Assembly: GCF_900110915.1 (NCBI RefSeq)
Contig: NZ_FOFG01000004.1
Location: 230,334 to 294,333, forward strand
Reading direction: 5' to 3'
Length of the DNA stretch: 64,000 nt
Source of the DNA: Faunimonas pinastri
GTDB taxonomy: Bacteria > Pseudomonadota > Alphaproteobacteria > Rhizobiales > Afifellaceae
Both the position numbers and the translations under genes were made by a program. Under the pieces are notes generated by a model, which was given only the letters and a program-made list of their open reading frames with translations, made no database searches and had not been told where the DNA came from. Shown in pieces: positions 11,052 to 20,334 of the stretch (positions within the stretch are counted from its first letter, which is position 1; each line of letters opens with the position of its first letter).

Positions 11052-11088
11052 TTCCAGATTGGAACCGCTCCAAAAGCAAAAGTGTAAT
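11052..11088 (+). promoter_or_regulatory. candidate promoter with overlapping inverted repeats before the cupredoxin-FTR1 operon
   Basis: A perfect 13-bp inverted repeat TTCCA-GAT-TGGAA (11052-11064) overlaps a second one, TTGGA-N5-TCCAA (11059-11073). The second covers a possible -35 (TTGGAA, 11059-11064) that stands 18 bp from a -10-like TGTAAT (11083-11088). Repressor sites over a -35 would fit iron-regulated control by Irr or a Fur-family protein, but the motif does not clearly match either known box. Confidence 0.35.
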
Positions 11089-11162
11089 CCGACAGCATTC
11101 CCTCCGCGTTGCCTCCCCTTTATAGACCGGCGCAAGAACCTCTACCGGGGACGAGAATATCG

Positions 11163-11492
11163 ATGCGGATCTTTGCCGGCCTTCTTCTTGCCTGCCTGTC
11201 GTTCTGGAGCGTCGGAGCTCACGCGGAAGACGCTTCCGTGTCCATCGCGATCAAGAACAACAAGTTCGAGCCGGAGGAACTGCATGTCCCCGCGCGCCAG
11301 AAGGTCGTGATCCACGTCGACAACCAGGATGCGACGCCCGAGGAATTCGAGAGCAGCTCCCTCAAGGTGGAGAAGATCGTCCCGGGCGGCACGAAGGGCA
11401 TCGTGCGCATCGGCCCGCTGGTGCCGGGGCGCTACTCCTTCTTCGGAGATTTCCATCAGGACAGCGCCAACGGCGTCGTGATCGCCGAGTGA
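11163..11492 (+). CDS. periplasmic cupredoxin-like component of an iron uptake system (FtrB-like)
   Basis: This 109-residue protein has a signal peptide (MRIFAGLLLACLSFWSVGAHA) and a small cupredoxin-fold domain (VSIAIKNNKFEPEELHVPAR, then PLVPGRYSFFGDFHQD). It precedes the FTR1 permease by 34 bp, the arrangement of ferrous iron systems of the Ftr/P19 type, where the cupredoxin passes electrons or oxidises Fe(II). The mature part contains no cysteine and no methionine, so a classical type 1 copper site is missing; His residues are the only obvious soft ligands. The ATG at 11163 is chosen because the signal peptide begins there. Confidence 0.75.
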   Translation: MRIFAGLLLACLSFWSVGAHAEDASVSIAIKNNKFEPEELHVPARQKVVIHVDNQDATPEEFESSSLKVEKIVPGGTKGIVRIGPLVPGRYSFFGDFHQDSANGVVIAE

Positions 11493-11526
11493 CGGGAAAG
11501 AACGGCTGGGGCAAAGGAAGAGCACG

Positions 11527-12375
11527 ATGCTGGGCACGCTGATCATTGTTTTCCGGGAAGTCATCGAGGCCGGCCTTGTCGTCGGCATCGTGCTGGCCGT
11601 CACGCGCGGATTGCCCGGGCGCGGCTGGTGGGTTTCCCTCGGGATCCTCGCGGGCGTGATCGGCGCGTCGATCGTCGCCGCCTTTGCCGGGGCGATTTCA
11701 AACGCCTTCGAGGGCTCCGGGCAGGAACTGCTGAATGCCGGCATCCTCCTCGTCGCCGTGCTCATGCTGATGTGGCACAACGCCTGGATGGCGAGCCACG
11801 GTCGCGAGATGGCGGCCGAGTTGAAGGCCGTCGGCCGCTCCATCTCCACCGGCGAGCGGCCGCCCGTCGCGCTTGCCGTGGTCGTCGGCGTCGCCGTGCT
11901 GCGCGAAGGCTCGGAAATCGTGCTCTTCCTCTACGGCATCGTGGCCGCCGGCACGAGCGCCGCCTCCATGCTGCTGGGGGGCGTGCTCGGGCTGGCGCTG
12001 GGCGCGGTCGTCGCCGCCCTCGGATATTTCGGTCTGGCAGCGATCCCCACCCGCTACATCTTCCGCGTCACCACCGGCCTGATCTCTCTCCTTGCCGCCG
12101 GTCTCGCGGCGCAGGCCATGCAGTTCCTGACGCAGGCCGGTACTGTGGATGTCCTTGGCGATCAGGTCTGGGACACCTCCGGCATCCTCGAAGAGAATTC
12201 GATGGTCGGCCGCGTCCTCCACACCCTCGTCGGCTATATGGACCGTCCGACCGAACTCCAGATCCTCGCCTATGTCACGACGCTGGTGCTTATGGTCCTG
12301 CTGATGTGGATCGCCGGTTCCGGCCATCGGAAGGGACACGAGGCGGGCAAGCCGGGCAGCGTGCAGGCGGCCTGA
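11527..12375 (+). CDS. FTR1-family high-affinity iron permease
   Basis: This 282-residue integral membrane protein has about seven hydrophobic helices. The two REXXE iron-binding motifs of FTR1/EfeU permeases are present: REVIE at residues 10-14 and REGSE near residue 126. It imports iron across the inner membrane, probably with the preceding cupredoxin. The ATG at 11527 has AAAGGAAGAG upstream. The soluble C-terminus is short. No P19-like protein or ferredoxin partner follows, so the system is a minimal two-gene version. Confidence 0.88.
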   Translation: MLGTLIIVFREVIEAGLVVGIVLAVTRGLPGRGWWVSLGILAGVIGASIVAAFAGAISNAFEGSGQELLNAGILLVAVLMLMWHNAWMASHGREMAAELKAVGRSISTGERPPVALAVVVGVAVLREGSEIVLFLYGIVAAGTSAASMLLGGVLGLALGAVVAALGYFGLAAIPTRYIFRVTTGLISLLAAGLAAQAMQFLTQAGTVDVLGDQVWDTSGILEENSMVGRVLHTLVGYMDRPTELQILAYVTTLVLMVLLMWIAGSGHRKGHEAGKPGSVQAA

Positions 12376-12580
12376 GATCGGGGGCACCCGGCGGACGCGT
12401 ACCGGCCGGGGTCTGGAAGGCGTCGAGGGCAGCCGGCCCGCCCGGGATGGCCGGGCCCGGCTAGGAAACGCCTATCCCGCGGGTTCGCCGGCAAAGACGG
12501 GCTGCCCCGTTGTACAGCGCCGCCGCTTCGCTTAAGTAGCGGCCAATCTCATTCACGCGAATTACGGGGCAACGGCAGCG

Positions 12581-14236
<1,656 letters not shown>

Positions 14237-14240
14237 TCAA

Positions 14241-14270
14241 AAAGGGCCGCCATCGGGCGGCCCTTTCGTT
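14241..14270. terminator. bidirectional intrinsic terminator between ettA and msrA
   Basis: GGGCCGCC (14244-14251) and GGCGGCCC (14256-14263) form a perfect 8-bp stem with an ATCG loop. It is extended by AAA/TTT and followed by TTTCGTTT. A-runs and T-runs on both sides let it serve ettA from the left and msrA from the right. Confidence 0.8.
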
Positions 14271-14271
14271 T

Positions 14272-15042
14272 CTATCTCGCGGCTGCCCGCGCCTGTACCT
14301 GCACCGGATCGGCCCGGAAACGGTCGGGAAAGACGTTCTTCAGGTTGGCGATCATCGGCGCGTCGTTGACGACGATATAGCCGGCATCGGGATGCAGGGT
14401 CTCGTAGTCCTGATGGTAGTTCTCGGCCCGCCAGAAGGTGCCGAGCGGCGCGACTTCCGTGGCGACAGGCCGGGAAAACGCCTTGGCGCCGTCGAGCTGG
14501 GCGATGTAGGCGCGGGCGACCTTCGCCTGCTCCGGGCCCGTCGTGAAGATCGCCGAGCGGTATTGCGTGCCGCTGTCGGGCCCCTGCCGGTTCTTCTCGG
14601 TCGGATCGTGGGCGACGGAGAAGAAGATCCGCAGGATCTCGCCATAGCTGATCTGGCGGGGATCGTAGGTGATCTCCACCGCTTCCGCGTGACCCGTGCG
14701 ACCGGAACTCACCTGCTCGTAGGTCGGCGACGCGGTGCTGCCGCCGGTATAGCCGTCGACCGCCTGCCGCACGCCCTTCACGTGCTCGAACACGCCCTGC
14801 ACGCCCCAGAAGCATCCCCCGGCCAGAACCGCCGTTTGCAGGCCGCGCGCGGGACGAAGATCCTGCGCGGGCGGGGGGACCACGGCCGCAGGCGCGGCGA
14901 ACGCCGGGGGCGCGGCAAGCGATCCCGACAGGGCCGTCATGAGAGCACCGGCCACGACCGGCAGGATAACGCCGGCGCCCACGAGCTTCGGGAAGCGGGA
15001 CTTTGAAAGAGGGGACATGTGCTTTGCCAATTCGACCTCCAC
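14272..15042 (-). CDS. msrA: exported peptide methionine (S)-S-oxide reductase
   Basis: The MsrA domain carries the catalytic GCFWG and the downstream GYTGGSTASPTYEQVSSGRTGHAEAV split across two conserved blocks, plus NYHQDYE. The N-terminus (LVGAGVILPVVAGALMTALSG) is a signal or anchor sequence, so this form acts in the periplasm, repairing oxidised methionine in exported proteins. A GTG at 15042 has AGGAG six bases upstream; an ATG at 15018 (MSPLSKSRF) is an alternative without a close Shine-Dalgarno. Total length is 256 residues from the GTG. Confidence 0.88.
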   Translation of the reverse strand: MEVELAKHMSPLSKSRFPKLVGAGVILPVVAGALMTALSGSLAAPPAFAAPAAVVPPPAQDLRPARGLQTAVLAGGCFWGVQGVFEHVKGVRQAVDGYTGGSTASPTYEQVSSGRTGHAEAVEITYDPRQISYGEILRIFFSVAHDPTEKNRQGPDSGTQYRSAIFTTGPEQAKVARAYIAQLDGAKAFSRPVATEVAPLGTFWRAENYHQDYETLHPDAGYIVVNDAPMIANLKNVFPDRFRADPVQVQARAAAR

Positions 15043-15091
15043 TCGGATCTCCTGATGATACGTTTGCCGGCCGTATCCGGTTGTATGTCAC

Positions 15092-15366
15092 GGGATCAAA
15101 TGCCGCAGGGATCCTGGCAAAACGGCGAAGAACGGCGCTGGTCGCCTCTCTCCTGCTGCTCCCGGCCCGGTCACTCGCGCCGCATCCGGCCTCGGCCAGG
15201 AGTTTCGATCGCGGAAAGGCGGCGGGCCGCCGACGAACGGGCGACCTGCGCCGACCGCCACCTCAACGATCCCGACGTACAGATGGCGCTGCTCTGCGAA
15301 CTTGACCAGACCTGATCCCGACAGGTGGTCGCGAAGTTCTTCGCCGCGAGCATGAAGCCCGACTGA
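15092..15366 (+). pseudogene. decayed LprI-like (DUF1311) exported protein
   Basis: One frame gives a signal-like stretch TALVASLLLLPARS followed by SFDRGKA. A second frame from about 15215 continues as AADERATCADRHLNDPDVQMALL and stops at 15315. Joined, they resemble the LprI/DUF1311 core, where SFDC-K-A is followed by ERAICAD-LN-LD-MA. The first cysteine is changed to Arg, a frameshift separates the halves, no standard start codon is in frame, and the rest of the domain is missing. It is a relic rather than an expressed gene, and the homology is judged by eye only. Confidence 0.4.
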
Positions 15367-15507
15367 AGAGCCGGCAGGCCTGCCGCTGCGATGCGGCCCG
15401 TCTTCGTCGTCGCTACGACGGGGAGGTCGCGCGCCTCCGTGCCGGGATCGACGGCGCATGATCACCCACGGTCCGTTCCAGGCTCTTCTTCCGGACGCCC
15501 TCGCCGG

Positions 15508-15804
15508 TCAGCTTTCGAGAACGTCGGAATAGTCGGGGTGCCGCTGGAACTGTGCCCTGGCGAACGGGCAGAGCGGGATGATCTTGCGGCCGGAGCGGCG
15601 CGCGTCCTCGACGGCCCGCTGTACCAGTTTCAGGCCGATCCCCTGCCCCCGGAAGGCTTCGGGCACCTCCGTATGGTCGATGACGATGAGATGGTCGCCC
15701 GCCCTGGAGAAGGTCATGCGGGCCGCTTCGCCGGCTTCCGGGCGAAGGACATAGACGCCGCCGCTGCCGGTTTCCTCCAGCCGGATCTCCGTCTCGCTCG
15801 CCAT
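15508..15804 (-). CDS. small GNAT-like N-acetyltransferase (YidJ/NATD1 type)
   Basis: This 98-residue protein of the Acetyltransf_CG family has the acetyl-CoA loop EAFRGQGIGLKLVQRAVEDAR (split here as EAFRGQGIG and LKLVQRAVEDAR). The ending PLCPFARAQFQRHPDY is typical of this single-domain group. Substrates are unknown. ATG at 15804 is chosen because GGGAG lies seven bases upstream; the ATG at 15810 is too close to it. It is a lone gene, divergent from the DUF3309 gene. Confidence 0.82.
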   Translation of the reverse strand: MASETEIRLEETGSGGVYVLRPEAGEAARMTFSRAGDHLIVIDHTEVPEAFRGQGIGLKLVQRAVEDARRSGRKIIPLCPFARAQFQRHPDYSDVLES

Positions 15805-15947
15805 GACCATTCTCCCGCTACAACGAGCTATCCTGACACCGGCGGCCGCCCCGCGAAAGGCCGAAGGCGCGGCCGGAACTTTCCGCCTGCCCGCGCCGTT
15901 GATTCCTTAGCCGCGCATACTTCGCGGCCAAAGACGGGGGTCTTGAA

Positions 15948-16100
15948 ATGCGTCTAATTCTTCTGATCATCGTGATCATCCTGCTGATCGGCGCGCTGCC
16001 GACGTGGCCCTACGCCATGAACTGGGGCTACTATCCCTCGGGCGGCCTGGGCCTGATCCTGATCATCCTGATCGTTCTCCTGCTGATGGGCATCATCTAG
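15948..16100 (+). CDS. DUF3309 family small membrane protein
   Basis: This 50-residue protein of the sequence pattern MRLILLIIVIILLIGALPTW-YA-NWGYYPSGG-LGLILIILIVLLLMG has two hydrophobic helices joined by a short tryptophan/glycine loop. The GALPTWPYAMNWGY and PSGGLGL blocks identify DUF3309, common in alphaproteobacteria and of unknown role, often linked by others to stress responses. GGGGG lies nine bases before the ATG. A terminator follows, so it is probably a single-gene unit. Confidence 0.85.
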   Translation: MRLILLIIVIILLIGALPTWPYAMNWGYYPSGGLGLILIILIVLLLMGII

Positions 16101-16125
16101 AACTGACGGCAAGCGGAACGTCACG

Positions 16126-16156
16126 CCCCGGTGCGCCTCTGGCGGCCGGGGTTTCT
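16126..16156 (+). terminator. intrinsic terminator after the DUF3309 gene
   Basis: CCCCGG with GCGCC on the left arm (16126-16137) pairs with GGCG and CCGGGG on the right (16141-16151), leaving a three-base loop and one bulge per arm. TTTCT follows directly. Confidence 0.6.
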
Positions 16157-16280
16157 GCTGTCCGCGCCCGCCTCACCGAAACGTGCGCGGAAGCCGTTGC
16201 CAAACTCGGTTCGGCCGGTCTAGGAAACCTGAACACGAAAGTCTGGATTGCAGCGCGATCGCTGCGTACCGGGAGTTTGC

Positions 16281-17387
16281 ATGTTCAAGTTTCGGAAAGC
16301 CGCCATCGGCCTCGGGTTGGCCACCCTCCTGTGCGGCGTGGCGGCGAGCGCCCAGGCCGCCATCACCATCACCGACGTTTCCGGCCAGACCGTTACGCTC
16401 GAGAAGCCGGCCGAACGCATCGTGCTCGGCGAGGGACGCGACATCGTCGGGCTGGCGCTGATCGAAAAGGATCCCTCGGCGAATGTCGTGGGATGGATGG
16501 GCGAGTTCCGTAAGTCCGACCCGGCGACCTACGAGCAGTTCAAGGCGAAGTTCCCGAAGCTGGAAACCATTCCGCGCCTGGGCGTAACGGACGCCGACAG
16601 CTTCTCGGCCGAGAAGGCGCTGGCGCTGCACCCCGACGTGGCGATCTTCGGCATTGCCGGCCATGGTCCGGGTGAGCACGATCCGGCGGTGGAGCAGCTC
16701 CGCGCCGCCGGCATTCCCGTCATCTTCGTGGATTTCCGCATCCATCCCCTGAAGAATACCGTGCCCAGCATGATCGTTCTGGGCCAGGTGACGGGCCACG
16801 AGGCGGAGGCCAAGAGCTACACCGACTTCTACGAGCAGCATCTGAAGCGCATCTCCGACGCGCTGGCGAAGCCGCATTCCGAACCCAAAGTGTTCCTGGA
16901 GATGCTGGAAGGCATCCGGCCCTGCTGCCATACGGCGGGCAAGGGCAATCTCGGCGACTTCGTCGCCTTTGCCGGCGGTCATAATATCGGCGCCGACGTA
17001 TTGCCCGGACCGCTAGGCGAGCTGAACCTGGAATATGTGATCCAGCAGAACCCGGCCGTTTATGTCGCGACCGGAAGTTCCAGCGGCCAGCCCGGCCGGG
17101 TGGCGATCGGCACCGGCATCGACGCGGCCAAGGCGCAGGCGACGCTCGCGGACGAACTGAAGCGGCCGGGCATCTCGACGCTCGCGGCGGTGACGGATGG
17201 CAGCGCGCACTCGCTCTGGCACAATTTCTACAATATGCCGACCAACATCGTCGCCATCGACGCGCTGGCGAAGTGGATCCACCCGGAGCTGTTCCCCGAC
17301 CTCGATCCCGCGAAGACGATGGACGAGATCAACGCGCGCTTCCTGGCGCTGCCGCTCAAGGGCACATACGCGGCGAGCCTGCACTAG
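16281..17387 (+). CDS. iron-siderophore ABC transporter, periplasmic binding protein
   Basis: This 368-residue protein has a signal peptide ending near SAQA (about residue 25). It has the periplasmic-binding-protein-2 fold of FepB/FecB/BtuF transporters (VTLEKPAERIVLGEG early, ALALHPDVAIFGIAG, then LNLEYVIQQNPAVYVATG). It is the first gene of a three-gene import operon and captures a ferric siderophore or similar iron chelate in the periplasm. GGGAG precedes the ATG at 16281; the longer in-frame start at 16248 would spoil the signal peptide. A hairpin separates it from the permease gene. Confidence 0.85.
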   Translation: MFKFRKAAIGLGLATLLCGVAASAQAAITITDVSGQTVTLEKPAERIVLGEGRDIVGLALIEKDPSANVVGWMGEFRKSDPATYEQFKAKFPKLETIPRLGVTDADSFSAEKALALHPDVAIFGIAGHGPGEHDPAVEQLRAAGIPVIFVDFRIHPLKNTVPSMIVLGQVTGHEAEAKSYTDFYEQHLKRISDALAKPHSEPKVFLEMLEGIRPCCHTAGKGNLGDFVAFAGGHNIGADVLPGPLGELNLEYVIQQNPAVYVATGSSSGQPGRVAIGTGIDAAKAQATLADELKRPGISTLAAVTDGSAHSLWHNFYNMPTNIVAIDALAKWIHPELFPDLDPAKTMDEINARFLALPLKGTYAASLH

Positions 17388-17410
17388 GCGCCCTGCACAA
17401 AACGAGGAGC

Positions 17411-17426
17411 GGGGCCGAAAGGCCCC
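17411..17426 (+). promoter_or_regulatory. intergenic GNRA-loop hairpin between binding-protein and permease genes
   Basis: GGGGCC-GAAA-GGCCCC is a perfect 6-bp stem capped by a GNRA tetraloop, ending nine bases before the permease ATG. A Shine-Dalgarno GAGGAG (17404-17409) lies on its 5' side, so folding would shorten the effective distance to the start codon to about ten bases. It could also stabilise the upstream binding-protein message. Confidence 0.5.
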
Positions 17427-17435
17427 ACCCGATCC

Positions 17436-18494
17436 ATGTCCGATACCACGCTCACCGCCACCTCCCTCCTTCCCGGCTATCGCAAGCTGGTGCGGACACG
17501 CATCCTGATCCTGATCGCGCTCGCGGTGGGCGTTCTGGCGGCGTTTCTCCTGGACCTGATGGTCGGCCCCTCCAGCCTGTCGCCGGCGGACGCGCTCCGG
17601 GGCATCTTCCAGCCGGATACGCTGAGCCCGCCGGTCAGGGTGATCATCTGGAACGTCCGCCTGCCCTACGCGCTCATGGCGCTGCTTGTCGGCTCCTCGC
17701 TGTCGCTCGCGGGGGCGGAGATGCAGACGATCCTGAACAATCCGCTGGCGAGCCCCTTCACGCTGGGCCTCTCCGGCGCGGCGAGCCTCGGCGCGGCGAT
17801 GGCGATTGTGCTCGGCATCGGCATTCCCGGCGTCTCGCAGAACTGGGTGATCTCCGCCAACGCCTTCGCCTTCTGCTTCGCCTCCGCGATCCTCCTGCAG
17901 GCACTGACGAAACTCCGGGGCACCGGGCCGGAAACCCTCGTCCTGTTCGGCATCGCGCTGGTCTTCACCTTCCATGCGCTGGTCTCGCTGATCCAGTTCG
18001 TCGCATCGGAAGAAGCGCTGCAACAACTCGTCTTCTGGTCCATGGGCAGCCTTGCCCGCGCGAACTGGCCGAAGCTCGGCATCCTCGCTCTGATCGTTTT
18101 CTGCGTGACGCCTTTCTCCTTCGCCTCCTCCTGGAAGATGACGGCCCTTCGGCTGGGCGAGGACCGGGCGCGCTCCTTCGGCGTGAACGTGCCGCGACTG
18201 CGCTTCCTCTCCCTGCTCCGCATCAGCCTGCTTGCCGCCACGACCGTTGCCTTCACCGGCACCATCGCCTTCGTGGGGCTGGTGGGGCCGCATATCGCCC
18301 GCCTTCTTCTGGGGGAGGACCACCGGTTCTTCCTGCCGGGCAGCGCACTGGCCGGCGCGCTCGTCATGTCGCTGGCCTCCGTCGCCAGCAAGTCGATCCT
18401 GCCGGGCGTGCTGATCCCGGTCGGCATCGTCACCTCGCTGATCGGCGTCCCGGCCTTCCTCGCGCTGATCCTGACCAAGCGGGAACGCGGATGA
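17436..18494 (+). CDS. FecCD-family iron-siderophore ABC transporter permease
   Basis: This 352-residue membrane protein has about nine to ten hydrophobic helices. It carries FecCD signatures: SLSLAGAEMQTILNNPLASP (coupling region, first third), LGLSGAASLGAA, and the late FVGLVGPHIARLLLGEDHRFFLPGS block (quoted in pieces). One subunit forms a homodimeric channel. The stop overlaps the ATPase start as ATGA. It is part of the operon with the binding protein and ATPase. Confidence 0.9.
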   Translation: MSDTTLTATSLLPGYRKLVRTRILILIALAVGVLAAFLLDLMVGPSSLSPADALRGIFQPDTLSPPVRVIIWNVRLPYALMALLVGSSLSLAGAEMQTILNNPLASPFTLGLSGAASLGAAMAIVLGIGIPGVSQNWVISANAFAFCFASAILLQALTKLRGTGPETLVLFGIALVFTFHALVSLIQFVASEEALQQLVFWSMGSLARANWPKLGILALIVFCVTPFSFASSWKMTALRLGEDRARSFGVNVPRLRFLSLLRISLLAATTVAFTGTIAFVGLVGPHIARLLLGEDHRFFLPGSALAGALVMSLASVASKSILPGVLIPVGIVTSLIGVPAFLALILTKRERG

Positions 18495-19288
18495 GGGACC
18501 GGGTGGAGGACGCGTTTCATGTCGGGCAGCTCGCGGTCGGCTACGGCCGCAGGACCATCATCCGCGACCTGTCCCTGCCGACGCTCGTGCCGGGCGAGGT
18601 CACGGCGCTCGTGGGGCCGAACGGCGCGGGCAAGTCGACCCTGCTCCGGGCCATGGCCGGGCTGATCCGCAGCACCGGAAGCCTGCGCCTCGGCGCACAG
18701 GACCTCCGCAAGCTGTCGCTGAGCGAACATGCCTCGCGCGTCACCTACATGCCGCAGACGCTGCCGCAGCGGGTGGCGCTGACGGCGATCGAAACGGTGA
18801 TCGCGGCGCTGAAGGCCTCGCCCGCCGGGGGCCGGGCCGGCGCGGGCAGCCAGATCCACGCGGTAGCCTGCGCCACGCTTTCCCGCCTCGGCATCGAGCA
18901 TCTCGCTATGGAGGCGCTGGACCAGCTCTCCGGCGGGCAACGCCAGATGGTCAGCCTCGCGCAGGCCCTTGTGCGCGAGCCGCAGGTCCTGCTTCTGGAC
19001 GAACCCACCAGCGCGCTCGACCTGCGCTACCAGCATCTCGTGATGAAGCTGGTGCGGGATCTCGCCCGCGAGCGGGGTATCGTGGCGGTCGTCGTCCTGC
19101 ACGACCTCAACCTCGCCGCCGGCTGGGCCGACCGCATCGCGATGCTTTCGCGCGGGGAACTCGCCGCCTTCGGCACCCCGGCCGAAGCGATCAACGCGGC
19201 GCATCTTGCGGCCGTCTACGGCGTCTCCGCCCGCGTCGAGCAATGTTCGCGCGGCTCGCTGCAGGTGATGGTCGACGGGCCCGCCTGA
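18491..19288 (+). CDS. iron-siderophore ABC transporter ATP-binding protein
   Basis: This 265-residue ATPase of the FepC/FecE type has Walker A GPNGAGKST at ~residues 40-48, Q-loop YMPQTLPQ, signature LSGGQRQM, Walker B VLLLDEPTSALDLRYQ and H-switch VVLHDLNLAAG. The ATG overlaps the permease stop by four bases, giving translational coupling. Its last 73 bp overlap, tail to tail, the 3' end of the secreted esterase gene on the other strand. Confidence 0.9.
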   Translation: MRDRVEDAFHVGQLAVGYGRRTIIRDLSLPTLVPGEVTALVGPNGAGKSTLLRAMAGLIRSTGSLRLGAQDLRKLSLSEHASRVTYMPQTLPQRVALTAIETVIAALKASPAGGRAGAGSQIHAVACATLSRLGIEHLAMEALDQLSGGQRQMVSLAQALVREPQVLLLDEPTSALDLRYQHLVMKLVRDLARERGIVAVVVLHDLNLAAGWADRIAMLSRGELAAFGTPAEAINAAHLAAVYGVSARVEQCSRGSLQVMVDGPA

Positions 19289-20181
19289 AGCTTCGCGGCG
19301 ACGAAATCCACCGCGCGACCCACCGCCATCGGCAGTTCGGAAGAATGCGTCTCCCGCTCGTTCAGCACGAAGGATGCGTGGATGCCCGGCATGGCGTCGA
19401 GGCGCTCGGCCAGCGCACGCACATGGTCCACCGGTCGCCGCGTCTCCATCCGTTTCAGCCGCTCTGCCGCATCCGGCCGGCCGACCTGATCCGGGCTCAG
19501 CTTCTGCTCGTATTGCGCCGACATCAGCAGGATATCGAGCCCGGAAAGCTCGGGATGGCCCATGCGAAAGGCGACCTCATCCCTGGCCAGGATACCGCCG
19601 CCGAACCAGAGCGACGGGCTGGCCGCGACATAGGCGAAAAAGTCGCCGGGATGCGTGAAGAGCACATGCATGGTGAAGAGGCCCCCATAGGAGTGGCCGA
19701 ACAGCGCTTCCCGGCTGCGGTCGATCGGGATTTCCGCGTCGACCAGCGGCTTCATTTCCGTCTGGATCGCCTGCAGGAAGAGGTCGGCTCCGCCGATGGG
19801 TGAGCCGTCATCATCGGCGGCCTGACCCGGAACGGCCGGCGTGTCGTCCACATTGCGCGCGGGGTCGTAGTCGCCCGCCGTGACGTAGCCGACGCCGACG
19901 AGCGCCAGCGGCTCCATCGGCTTGCCCTCGGCTGCCCGCCGCTCCAGCGCCTTCATCGCCAGCGGAAAGGTGATGTTGCCGTCGAGCAGATAGAGGACGG
20001 GGTAGCCGCCGGGCGGCGCGGGAACAGCTGGACGGGCGATATAGAGGCGGAAGTCACGCCCCACGACGGCGGAATGAACGGTGCGGATCTCCGTTCGCAC
20101 CGGCGTGGCGGGCGAGCTGCCCGCGCCCGCAGGACCGGCAAGGGCCAGCAGCGCGGCGAGGGAAAGCACGATCCGTCTCAT
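19216..20181 (-). CDS. exported alpha/beta-hydrolase, Fes/IroE-like esterase
   Basis: This 321-residue protein has an N-terminal signal peptide ([18 protein letters not shown]) and an esterase-D/enterochelin-esterase-like fold: [10 protein letters not shown] strand, nucleophile elbow GHSYGG, SLWFGGG, and a C-terminal His in ETHSSELP. Members of this group hydrolyse siderophore backbones, and the neighbouring ferric-siderophore ABC operon supports that use here, though simple ester hydrolysis is possible. GGAG lies seven bases before the ATG at 20181. The 3' end overlaps the ABC ATPase gene convergently by 73 bp. Confidence 0.78.
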   Translation of the reverse strand: MRRIVLSLAALLALAGPAGAGSSPATPVRTEIRTVHSAVVGRDFRLYIARPAVPAPPGGYPVLYLLDGNITFPLAMKALERRAAEGKPMEPLALVGVGYVTAGDYDPARNVDDTPAVPGQAADDDGSPIGGADLFLQAIQTEMKPLVDAEIPIDRSREALFGHSYGGLFTMHVLFTHPGDFFAYVAASPSLWFGGGILARDEVAFRMGHPELSGLDILLMSAQYEQKLSPDQVGRPDAAERLKRMETRRPVDHVRALAERLDAMPGIHASFVLNERETHSSELPMAVGRAVDFVAAKLQAGPSTITCSEPREHCSTRAETP

Positions 20182-20334
20182 CCCCGGCTCCACCGCATCG
20201 TCGGGGACGAAATGCCCCCGGCTTCATCTTCGAACCCCGAACCGGCCGGCAGGGCCTCGGTTCCGTCACGTCCGCGTGCTGCCGTTCCTTTGCCAAGGGT
20301 GGGCAAGCGCCATAAAGTGCCGGGAGGATTCAGG

